This document shows positions 1 through 7,828 of a DNA stretch of 14,519 bases, one piece after another. Position 1 is the first letter of the stretch. Every line of letters starts with the position of its first letter. The notes beneath the pieces are model-generated. The model was given only the letters and a program-made list of their open reading frames with translations. It ran no database searches and was not told the origin of the DNA. The position numbers were made by a program, and so were the translations under genes. The stretch comes from CAIVAT01 sp037128705 (GTDB lineage: Bacteria; Bacteroidota; Bacteroidia; Bacteroidales; FEN-979), in contig JBAXVX010000051.1 in assembly GCA_037128705.1 (NCBI GenBank), positions 1 through 14,519 of the forward strand, in the 5' to 3' direction.

Positions 1-58
1 CAATTTTCAATTAATTCAGGCGTAATTATTTGCAAACCTGAGTTCATTCAGTATAACG

Positions 59-1600
59 ATGGAGCTGAAAGAGAGCGAAAAAAGGTTTTCCCTGTTCATG
101 GATTATTTACCTGCCATGGTTTTTTTTAAAGACAAGGAAGGCAGAACTCAGTTTGTGAACAAGTATATGGATAACGCCGTGGGCGCTTCGGCATGGCTGG
201 GAAAAACCATGTACGATGTTTTTCCCAACGAATTCGGAAAAAAGTTAATGGCTGATGATTTGAAGTTGATGAAGATGGGCTATCAGAGAATTGAGGAAAG
301 CATCATTCAGCCCGACGGGAAAGTGCACCATTATGAAACGCGAAAATTTGTAATCCCCCGGGAGGGTGAATCGCCCTCCCTTGGAGCTATTTCGCTTGAC
401 ATCACCGATCGCAAGCAGGCGGAGGCCATTCAGCAGGAGATTCTTAATCGTTTGGTGAAAATTGCCAGTATCGTGCCCGGTGTCGTCTACCAGTATCGAC
501 TGAGGCCCGACGGCACCTCCTGTTTTCCTTATGCCAGTGCAGCCATCAACGAGGTTTACCGGGTAAGCCCTGAACAGGTACGCGAAGATGCATCAGCGGT
601 TTTTGCAAATCTTCATCCCGATGACTATGCCGAAGTGGCGGCTACCATTCAGGCATCGGCCAAAAACCTGTCGGTATGGCAACATGAGTACCGGGTGAAA
701 TTCAGCGATGGCACAATCCGCTCACTCTATGGAAAGGCCGTTCCTCAGCTGGAAGATGACGGTTCGGTGCTTTGGTATGGGTTTATCACCGACATCACCG
801 ATATCAACAGCCGCAAGCAGGCGGAAGCAGAAATCAAACGAAAAAACGAAGAATTGGTATTGCTCAATGCAGAGAAGGATAAGTTTTTTTCCATTGTTGC
901 TCACGATCTGCGCGGACCGTTCAATTCCTTCCTTGGCTTGACGCATGTGATGGTAGATGGCCTCTCTTCAATGAAACTCGACGAGATTCAAAAGATTGCC
1001 CTGGCCATGCGCAACTCGGCCACCAACCTGTTCCGGTTTCTGGAAAACCTGCTCGACTGGTCGCGCATGGAGCAAGGTTTAATCCCATTCAATCCTGAAA
1101 CAGAACGCCTGCTGCCTGTGGTAAAGGAAAGTTTGAAAATGTCGATTGAACCCGCAAAAACGAAGGGAATAGAAATTCGCCTCGAAATACCTCAGGATCT
1201 CGAGATTTTTGCCGATGCCAACCTGCTTCAGACAGTGATCCGAAATCTCGTTTCCAATGCCGTGAAATTTACGAACAAAGGCGGGAGCGTGACTGTTTCG
1301 GCAAGAACCTCCGCTCACAACAGCGTTGAAATTTCAGTCAGGGACAATGGCATTGGCATGGAGCCTGAATTGATTGACAATTTATTCCGGCTCGATGTTC
1401 AAACCAACCGCAGAGGCACCGAAGATGAACCAAGCACCGGCCTTGGATTGATCATCTGCAAAGAATTCATTGAAAAACATGGTGGAAATTTATGGGTCGA
1501 GAGCGCAGAAGGGAAGGGAAGTACCTTCTTTTTCACGTTGCCGGCAGCCCCACCCACAACAGAAGACTACCCGGCAGTTCATAAAAAGAACCCTTCATAA
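59..1600 (+). CDS. Cytoplasmic PAS-PAS sensor histidine kinase
   Basis: 513-residue sensor kinase. It has two PAS domains (about 5-120 and 131-258, each ending in the DITDR/DITDI-type linker), a short charged coiled linker, a HisKA dimerisation helix pair (about 270-345) and a HATPase_c domain (about 385-500). The phospho-acceptor is His282 in FSIVAHDLR. The N-box is RNLVSNAVKFT (Asn396, Asn400), the G1 box DNGIGM (Asp429) and the G2 box STGLGL (459-464). There is no signal peptide, membrane segment or receiver domain, so it should autophosphorylate in the cytoplasm in response to a ligand or redox cue bound by PAS and pass phosphate to a separate regulator not in this window. The ATG at 59 is the only good start, because an in-frame TAA lies at 23-25. 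No ribosome-binding motif is visible, and the protein starts right at an inter-PAS-like linker (ELKESEKRF), so it could be the 3' part of a longer broken kinase. The next gene starts 35 bp downstream, suggesting one operon. Confidence 0.85.
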   Translation: MELKESEKRFSLFMDYLPAMVFFKDKEGRTQFVNKYMDNAVGASAWLGKTMYDVFPNEFGKKLMADDLKLMKMGYQRIEESIIQPDGKVHHYETRKFVIPREGESPSLGAISLDITDRKQAEAIQQEILNRLVKIASIVPGVVYQYRLRPDGTSCFPYASAAINEVYRVSPEQVREDASAVFANLHPDDYAEVAATIQASAKNLSVWQHEYRVKFSDGTIRSLYGKAVPQLEDDGSVLWYGFITDITDINSRKQAEAEIKRKNEELVLLNAEKDKFFSIVAHDLRGPFNSFLGLTHVMVDGLSSMKLDEIQKIALAMRNSATNLFRFLENLLDWSRMEQGLIPFNPETERLLPVVKESLKMSIEPAKTKGIEIRLEIPQDLEIFADANLLQTVIRNLVSNAVKFTNKGGSVTVSARTSAHNSVEISVRDNGIGMEPELIDNLFRLDVQTNRRGTEDEPSTGLGLIICKEFIEKHGGNLWVESAEGKGSTFFFTLPAAPPTTEDYPAVHKKNPS

Positions 1601-1635
1601 AATGAACACCCTTGAAACCAATAAAACCATTTCCC

Positions 1636-4599
1636 ATGAATACCAAAAAGCCAGTATCCGCCGAACCAAGAAAAAAGAAAGTACCTGTAATAACCGATAG
1701 CAGTCAGTTTCCCATCGTAGGCATCGGTGCTTCCGCCGGCGGGCTTGAAGCATTGGAACAGTTTTTCGGGAATATGCCCAAGGACAGCGGCATGGCCTTC
1801 GTAGTGATCCAGCACCTCGACCCAAACCACATTGGCATCATGCCCGAGCTGTTGCAACGCATTACCCCGATGAAGGTGCTGCAGGCTACCGACCGCCTTA
1901 AAGTAAAGCAAAACTACGTCTATGTCATCCCTCCCAACAAGAGCATGTCGCTGCTCAACGGTTCGCTGCATTTGTTTGATCCGGTCGAATCGCGCGGACT
2001 GCGTTTGCCCATTGACTTTTTCTTTCGTTCGCTTGCCGCCGACATGGAAGAGAAAAGCATTGGCATTGTGCTTTCCGGCATGGGCAGCGATGGCAGCCTG
2101 GGACTGAAGGCCATCAAAGAAAAAAACGGCATTGTACTGGTTCAGAGCCCGGCATCTGCCAAATTCGACGGCATGCCCTACAGTGCAAGCGAAGCGGTCA
2201 TTGCCGACATTGTGGCGCCGGCCGAAGAATTACCCTCAAAACTGATGGCCTTTTTGAAATTTATTCCAGCGGTGATCATTAACACTGAAATAGACAGTAA
2301 AAGCAAAAGCAACCTCGAAAAAATTATCATCCTGCTGCGTGAGCAATCGGGGCACGACTTCTCGTTATATAAAAAGAACACCCTGTTTCGCCGGATTGAA
2401 CGGCGCAAGGGGGTTCACCAGCTTGATAAGTTGCAGCATTATGTCCTCTATTTGCAGGATAACCCCAAGGAGGTGGAGATCCTTTTCAAAGAGTTGCTCA
2501 TCGGCGTCACCAGCTTTTTCCGCGATCCGCCGGTGTGGGAAATGCTCAGGGACCAGGTCCTTCCGTCCATGCTTGACGAATTGCCCAACGGGTATGTGCT
2601 TCGCGCCTGGGTCACGGCCTGTTCGACCGGCGAAGAGGCCTATTCGCTGGCCATTGTTTTTCAGGAGGCGCTCGAGAGAATTAAAAAACGCAAGAACCTG
2701 ACATTGCAGATTTTTGCCACCGATCTTGATCCCGATGCCATTGAAATAGCCCGGAAAGGGTACTTCTCTAAAAATATAGCGGCCGATGTTTCACCCGAAA
2801 GGCTGAGCCGGTTCTTCAATGTGTCGGGCGATGGATTTGCAGTGACAACCGCCATCCGCGAGATGGTGGTGTTTGCCCCCCAGAATGTGATCAAAGACCC
2901 GCCCTTTACCAAGCTCGACCTGCTTACCTGCCGTAATTTGCTGATATACATGGAACCCGAATTGCAGAAAAAGCTGATGGCGCTGTTTAATTACAGCCTC
3001 AACCAGGGTGGGATCATGTTGCTTGGCACTGCCGAAACCCTTGGAAACCATAAAGATGGATTTGAAGAGGTTGACATGAGATTGAAAATCTTCCAGCGTA
3101 CCGTAACCCCCATCTCCCATGAGCTTGTTGACTTTCCCAGCTCCTTCTCCCGCACCAGGAGGGTGACGATCAAAGAGCCGGCGCCATTGAAAAACGCTGA
3201 AAACCTGCAGACCATTACCGAACAGCTCATGATTCAGCGTTTTGCACCTGCCAGTGTATTGGTTAACGACAAAGGCGACATCATTTTTATCACCGGGCGT
3301 ACCGGAAAATACCTGGAACCGGTTGCCGGAAAAATAAACCTGAACATTTATGCCATGGCGCGCGAAGGATTGCGCGAGGCCCTGCCCGGCGCTTTTCGCA
3401 AAGCCGCGCAAAATTTTGAACAGGTGATCGTACGCAATCTTAAGGTAGGCACCAACGGGGGAAGCCAGCTTGTGGATATCACCATTCAGCGTCTCGAAAG
3501 CCCCGATGTGATAAGGGGTATGATGATCGTCGTATTTACCGATGTGCCTGCCATGATTGAACATGATCCCGGGAACCTGAAAACCGGTAAGCGACGGCTG
3601 CCCGGAAGGCAAAAGGAGCTGGAAATTAAACTGCAGCGAAGTTATGAAGACCTGCAAGGCACCCGTGAAGAGATGCAGACATCGCAGGAAGAGCTGAAAT
3701 CGACCAACGAAGAGTTGCAATCAACCAACGAAGAGCTGCAATCGACCAACGAGGAACTTACCACCTCGAAGGAGGAGATGCAGAGCCTGAACGAAGAACT
3801 GCAAACGGTGAATGTGGAGCTGCAAAGCAAGGTAGGCGATTTTATACAGGCCAACAACGACATGAAAAACCTGCTCAACTCTACCGAGGTGGCCACCCTT
3901 TTCCTTGACAAAGAGTTGAACATCCGCAGGTTTACCGAAGCGGTGACCAACATTATAAAACTCCGCAATTCGGATATCGGCAGGCCTTTTACCGACCAGG
4001 TTTCCGACTTGAAATATCCTGAAATCGAGATACATGCACGGCAGGTAATCAGAACCCTTTCGACGATTGAAACAGCTATTTCCTCAAAAGACGGGAGGTG
4101 GTTTAACATCCGCATCATGCCTTACCGTACCCTGGACGATCGCATCGACGGACTGGTGATCACCTTTAACGATATTACCGTTGGAAAGCGTGCCGAAGAG
4201 GCGCTGCAGGCGAGTGAAATGCGGTTCAGGACCATTTTTGAAAATGCACCGGTAGCCATCATTGTTTCCCGCAAAAGTACCGGGTTGTATGCCAACCACA
4301 AGTTCGTGGAAATGTTTGGTTTGAAAAGCACCGGTGAAGCAGCGGGCCATCCGGTGGAATCGTATTATCCTTCCCAATTCCTCGCGGATGTGCCTGAAAA
4401 TATCGGCCGATCATATCCGGAAGGTCAGAAAACAACAGAATATACAACGGTTGGATTGCGCTCCGATGGCACACAATTTCCCGTGTCGGTGGTGGCTTCA
4501 GAGATCCTGCTTCCCGATGGCATGGCCGTGATTGCCTTTGTGACCGATATCAGGAGGCAGGCAGAAGATGCAATGGGGGGAAACAAAAAGAGGCTGTAA
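1636..4599 (+). CDS. CheB-CheR-PAS fusion protein, copy 1
   Basis: 987-residue fusion. The CheB methylesterase domain (about 25-208) keeps the catalytic Ser33 (GASAGG), His60 (QHLD) and Asp152 (GMGSDG), but lacks the N-terminal receiver of classical CheB. The CheR methyltransferase (about 225-490) shows FRRIERR, GVTSFFRD, the SAM-binding ACSTGEEAYS (328-337) and DLLTCRNLLIYM. A PAS-like region follows (530-640), then a coiled coil of ten unbroken heptads (666-735), a PAS_10-type domain (745-850) and a final PAS domain (860-975). No kinase domain follows. In chemotaxis CheR methylates and CheB demethylates receptor glutamates; the substrate here is unknown and no receptor is nearby. A TTG at 1612 in the same frame would add eight residues. 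I chose the ATG at 1636 because paralogue copy 2 starts at the aligned ATG, preceded by the same TTCCC. Likely co-transcribed with the upstream kinase. Confidence 0.9.
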   Translation: MNTKKPVSAEPRKKKVPVITDSSQFPIVGIGASAGGLEALEQFFGNMPKDSGMAFVVIQHLDPNHIGIMPELLQRITPMKVLQATDRLKVKQNYVYVIPPNKSMSLLNGSLHLFDPVESRGLRLPIDFFFRSLAADMEEKSIGIVLSGMGSDGSLGLKAIKEKNGIVLVQSPASAKFDGMPYSASEAVIADIVAPAEELPSKLMAFLKFIPAVIINTEIDSKSKSNLEKIIILLREQSGHDFSLYKKNTLFRRIERRKGVHQLDKLQHYVLYLQDNPKEVEILFKELLIGVTSFFRDPPVWEMLRDQVLPSMLDELPNGYVLRAWVTACSTGEEAYSLAIVFQEALERIKKRKNLTLQIFATDLDPDAIEIARKGYFSKNIAADVSPERLSRFFNVSGDGFAVTTAIREMVVFAPQNVIKDPPFTKLDLLTCRNLLIYMEPELQKKLMALFNYSLNQGGIMLLGTAETLGNHKDGFEEVDMRLKIFQRTVTPISHELVDFPSSFSRTRRVTIKEPAPLKNAENLQTITEQLMIQRFAPASVLVNDKGDIIFITGRTGKYLEPVAGKINLNIYAMAREGLREALPGAFRKAAQNFEQVIVRNLKVGTNGGSQLVDITIQRLESPDVIRGMMIVVFTDVPAMIEHDPGNLKTGKRRLPGRQKELEIKLQRSYEDLQGTREEMQTSQEELKSTNEELQSTNEELQSTNEELTTSKEEMQSLNEELQTVNVELQSKVGDFIQANNDMKNLLNSTEVATLFLDKELNIRRFTEAVTNIIKLRNSDIGRPFTDQVSDLKYPEIEIHARQVIRTLSTIETAISSKDGRWFNIRIMPYRTLDDRIDGLVITFNDITVGKRAEEALQASEMRFRTIFENAPVAIIVSRKSTGLYANHKFVEMFGLKSTGEAAGHPVESYYPSQFLADVPENIGRSYPEGQKTTEYTTVGLRSDGTQFPVSVVASEILLPDGMAVIAFVTDIRRQAEDAMGGNKKRL
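3700..3762 (+). repeat. Three tandem 21-bp repeats in the coiled coil of CheBR copy 1
   Basis: Three direct 21-bp units, at 3700, 3721 and 3742, encode the heptad STNEELQ (the last unit ends in T instead of Q). They are the most regular part of a ten-heptad coiled coil with Leu or Met at every seventh residue (666 to 729). The units differ only at a few positions, mostly third-codon ones, so selection on the peptide rather than recent DNA slippage may hold them alike. Confidence 0.85.
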
Positions 4600-4624
4600 T
4601 GTCAAACAAATTCAGGTGAGAATC

Positions 4625-4782
4625 ATGAAAACTGCCCGCAATAAAAAGGATGCTGAAATTTTGCGCCGGAAGGCCGAAGCGTTGCTGAAACTGAAATCCT
4701 CGAACTGAACCTCACCTGGGCCAAGATGTTTGGCAAAAACCGGCAGCATATGAAAAGCAGGCTGTTCGTTTTTTTTGTGTCA
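4625..4782 (+). pseudogene. Internally deleted remnant of a PAS histidine kinase
   Basis: The gap between the two CheBR genes holds two pieces of a gene like the one starting at 7829. The ATG at 4625 opens a 27-codon frame whose first part, AEILRRKAEALLK, matches SEILRQKAEELLR at residues 9-21 of that gene. From 4690, in another frame, comes TEILELNLTWAKMFGKN and on to VFFVS, which matches GKITELNLSGASMLGKE and on to GFFVS (residues 87-117) without a gap. About 65 codons are missing between the pieces, the frame changes at the join, and everything after the second piece is gone. The remnant sits just behind CheBR copy 1, where the intact homologue sits behind CheBR copy 2, so it records a duplicated gene pair. 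It should make no functional protein. The rest of the gap (4783-4844) shows no gene. Confidence 0.8.
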
Positions 4783-4844
4783 GTCTACCTTTACAAAACA
4801 TTACCTGTCTATAGAACAGAGATATAATACAAAAACCTTTTCCC

Positions 4845-7805
4845 ATGAGTCCCCGCAAGCCAGCATCCATCGAAACCAGCAAAGCAAAAGCTCCTGTAAA
4901 AACCGACAGTATTCAGTTTCCCATCGTGGGCATCGGCGCCTCTGCCGGTGGTCTCGAAGCTTTGGAGCAGTTTTTCGGAAATATGCCCAAAGATAATGGA
5001 ATGGCTTTCGTGGTTATTCAGCACCTTGACCCGACCCACGTTGGCATCATGCCCGAACTCCTCCAACGAATTACACAAATGAAGGTGTTTCAGGCAACCG
5101 ATAGCCTTAAGGTAAAGCCAAACTGCGTTTACGTAATCCCTCCCAACAAGAGCCTCTCGATACTCAATGGCGCTTTGCACCTGTTTGCCCCGGTGGAAAC
5201 AAGGGGACTGCGGTTGCCCGTCGATGTATTCTTCCGTTCATTGGCCGATGACAGGCAGGAACAGAGTATCGGCATCATCCTTTCGGGTATGGGCTCCGAC
5301 GGAAGCCTGGGACTGAAAGCCATTAAAGAAAAAAACGGCATTGTGCTGGTTCAGGATCCAGCCTCTGCCAAATTCGATGGCATGCCCAGCAGCGCCACCG
5401 AAGCCGTAATTGCCGATATTGTGGCTCCTGCTGAGGAATTACCCGCCAAGCTGATCTCTTTCCTTAAGTTTATTCCTTCCATAAAAACAGATCCCGATTT
5501 AGATAATAAAACCCAAAGCGGCCTCGATAAAATAATCATACTGCTGCGCGAACAAACAGGTCATGACTTTTTGCTGTATAAGAAAACCACATTGTTTCGC
5601 CGCATCGAACGGCGAAAGGGCATTCACCAGTTTGAAAAGATCCAGAACTATGTTCGTTATTTACAGGAAAATCCAAAAGAAGTAGATATTCTCTTTAAAG
5701 AGTTGCTCATCGGCGTTACCAGCTTTTTCCGCGACACGGAGGTATGGGAAAAATTGAGAGATAGGATTCTTCCTGAGCTGATAAGCACACTGCCCAACGG
5801 ACATGTGCTGCGCGCCTGGGTAACGGCCTGCTCAACCGGCGAAGAGGCCTATTCACTGGCCATTGTTTTCCAGGAGGCGCTTGAAAAACACCGGAAGCAA
5901 AAAAACCTGACATTACAGGTCTTCGCCACCGATATCGACCACGACGCCATTGAGATTGCCCGCAAGGGATATTTTTCGAAAAACATCACGGCCGATGTTT
6001 CGCCCGAACGGTTAAGCCGCTTCTTTAAAGCTGAAGGGGAAGGCTACAGCGTGATCACGGCCATACGTGAAATGGTGGTGTTTGCTCCCCAGAATGTGAT
6101 CAAAGACCCTCCCTTTACCAAACTCGACCTGCTTACATGCCGCAACCTTCTGATATATATGGAACCTGAATTGCAGAAGAAGGTGATCAAGCTGTTTAAT
6201 TACAGTCTGAACCAGGGTGGGATCATGCTGCTTGGGACGGCCGAAACCCTTGGAAATCATAAAGAAGGATTTGAAGAGGTGGATCCCCGGTTGAAATTCT
6301 TCAAACGCACCGTAAGCCCTGCTTTAACTGAGCTCATTGACTTCCCGAGTTCCTTTGTCCGCAGTAAAAGAGAAGCGCCAAAGGAGGTTCCGCGGGTAAA
6401 ATCCACTGAAAGCCTGCAAATCCTTACCGAACAGATCATGCTTCAGCGCTTCGCTCCTGCCAGTGTTCTGGTTAACGACAAAGGTGAAATCCTCTTTATT
6501 ACCGGTCGAACCGGAAAATATCTCGAACCGCCTGCCGGCAAAACAAACGTGAACATTTATGCCATGGCACGCGAAGGATTGCGCGAAGTCCTGCCAAACA
6601 CCTTCCGTAAAGCCATGCAAAGCTTTGACCCGGTTATTGTACGCAATATTAAAGTGGGTATCAACGGGGGAACCCAGTACGTGGATATTACAGTTCAGCG
6701 CCTCGAAAGCCCTGAGGTAATCAGTGGAAATATCATCGTCGTTTTTACCGATGTGCCTGCGGTTATTCCTGAAATGACGAATCTATCAACAGGAAAAAGA
6801 AAGTCGACCGGCAGGGTAAAGGAACTGGCAATGAAACTGCAGCGGAGTTATGAAGATTTGCAAAGCACCCGCGAAGAGATGCAGACGTCGCAGGAAGAGC
6901 TGAAATCAACCAACGAGGAACTGCAATCAACCAATGAAGAGTTGCAGTCAACCAACGAGGAACTTACCACTTCAAAGGAAGAGATGCAGAGTTTGAACGA
7001 AGAACTGCAAACGGTGAATGTAGAACTGCAGAGCAAGATCGGTGATTTCGTTCTTGCAAATAACGACATGAAGAACCTGCTCAACAGCACCGAGATCGCT
7101 ACCCTGTTTCTCGACAGGGAATTGAATGTTCGCAGGTTTACCGACTCAATAACAGAAATCATCAAACTGCGTAAAACCGATATCGGCAGGCCTTTTACCG
7201 AACTGGCTTCCAGTCTGCGCTACCCCGAAATTGATCAACAGGCATCACAGGTACTCCAGACCCTGATTCCTATTGAAACGGCAATTACTACACACGATGA
7301 CAAATGGTTTACGGTGAGGATCATGCCCTACCGAACGCTCGACGACCGCATCGACGGACTGGTTATGACTTTCAACAACATTACCATTGCCAAAAAGCTG
7401 GAACTGGAGGTGAAAACGATCAATGATGCGCTGGCCATTTCAGAAACCCGCTATCGCCGTCTTTTTGAGACAAGCAAAGACGGGATGCTTATCCTTGATG
7501 CAGGAACAGGAAAGATTACCGATGTGAATCCGTTTTTGATTGAGCTAATGGGATACTCAAAAGAACAATTCATTGAAAAAGCAATATGGGAAATAGGTTT
7601 TTTTAAAGATATCATCGCCAATAAAGATAAATTCCTGGAATTGCAGCAGTTGGAGTTAGTTCGTTATGAGAATTTGCCTCTTGAATCCGCCGATGGTCGA
7701 ATGATCAATGTGGAATTCATCAGCAATGTTTATTCGGTAAATGAAATCAGGGTGATCCAGTGCCAGATCCGCGACATCTCTGACCGCAAACTGACGGAAG
7801 AATAA
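4845..7805 (+). CDS. CheB-CheR-PAS fusion protein, copy 2
   Basis: 986-residue paralogue of the upstream fusion, colinear with it: CheB domain (25-208; Ser33, His60, Asp152 all kept), CheR domain (225-490; ACSTGEEAYS at 328-337, DLLTCRNLLIYM at 428-439), PAS-like region (530-640), ten-heptad coiled coil (665-734) and PAS_10-type domain (744-849). The two proteins keep identical residue numbering through position 640 and differ by one residue of length after that. The last PAS domain (about 868-983, ending RDISDRKLTEE) is unrelated in detail to that of copy 1, so the pair shares the enzyme body but carries a different terminal sensor. No receiver, kinase or membrane segment is present. The start ATG at 4845 lies just before the CheB domain and lacks a Shine-Dalgarno motif. 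The next kinase gene starts 23 bp downstream and is probably in the same transcript. Confidence 0.9.
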   Translation: MSPRKPASIETSKAKAPVKTDSIQFPIVGIGASAGGLEALEQFFGNMPKDNGMAFVVIQHLDPTHVGIMPELLQRITQMKVFQATDSLKVKPNCVYVIPPNKSLSILNGALHLFAPVETRGLRLPVDVFFRSLADDRQEQSIGIILSGMGSDGSLGLKAIKEKNGIVLVQDPASAKFDGMPSSATEAVIADIVAPAEELPAKLISFLKFIPSIKTDPDLDNKTQSGLDKIIILLREQTGHDFLLYKKTTLFRRIERRKGIHQFEKIQNYVRYLQENPKEVDILFKELLIGVTSFFRDTEVWEKLRDRILPELISTLPNGHVLRAWVTACSTGEEAYSLAIVFQEALEKHRKQKNLTLQVFATDIDHDAIEIARKGYFSKNITADVSPERLSRFFKAEGEGYSVITAIREMVVFAPQNVIKDPPFTKLDLLTCRNLLIYMEPELQKKVIKLFNYSLNQGGIMLLGTAETLGNHKEGFEEVDPRLKFFKRTVSPALTELIDFPSSFVRSKREAPKEVPRVKSTESLQILTEQIMLQRFAPASVLVNDKGEILFITGRTGKYLEPPAGKTNVNIYAMAREGLREVLPNTFRKAMQSFDPVIVRNIKVGINGGTQYVDITVQRLESPEVISGNIIVVFTDVPAVIPEMTNLSTGKRKSTGRVKELAMKLQRSYEDLQSTREEMQTSQEELKSTNEELQSTNEELQSTNEELTTSKEEMQSLNEELQTVNVELQSKIGDFVLANNDMKNLLNSTEIATLFLDRELNVRRFTDSITEIIKLRKTDIGRPFTELASSLRYPEIDQQASQVLQTLIPIETAITTHDDKWFTVRIMPYRTLDDRIDGLVMTFNNITIAKKLELEVKTINDALAISETRYRRLFETSKDGMLILDAGTGKITDVNPFLIELMGYSKEQFIEKAIWEIGFFKDIIANKDKFLELQQLELVRYENLPLESADGRMINVEFISNVYSVNEIRVIQCQIRDISDRKLTEE
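6906..6968 (+). repeat. Three tandem 21-bp repeats in the coiled coil of CheBR copy 2
   Basis: Three 21-bp units at 6906, 6927 and 6948 encode STNEELQ heptads, in the place that matches 3700-3762 of the paralogue. They have the same unit number and peptide but different silent bases. Confidence 0.85.
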
Positions 7806-7828
7806 TTGAAGAAAAGTAAGGATGCACA

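Noticed and set aside
1612..1635. TTG start giving eight extra residues for CheBR copy 1
   Set aside because: The paralogue starts at the ATG aligned with 1636 and the extra residues match nothing; TTG is the weaker choice.
2791..3720. 309-codon open frame on the - strand inside CheBR copy 1
   Set aside because: It is antisense to a conserved CheR/PAS/coiled-coil coding region, has no family-like motifs, and its end is fed by the repeated STNEELQ codons read backwards.
3700..3762. The 21-bp repeats as a CRISPR-like array
   Set aside because: There are no spacers, the units are contiguous and in frame, and they encode coiled-coil heptads.
4786..4793. TACCTTTA as a promoter for CheBR copy 2
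   Set aside because: One mismatch to TAnnTTTG and no -33 element at a proper distance; too weak to list.
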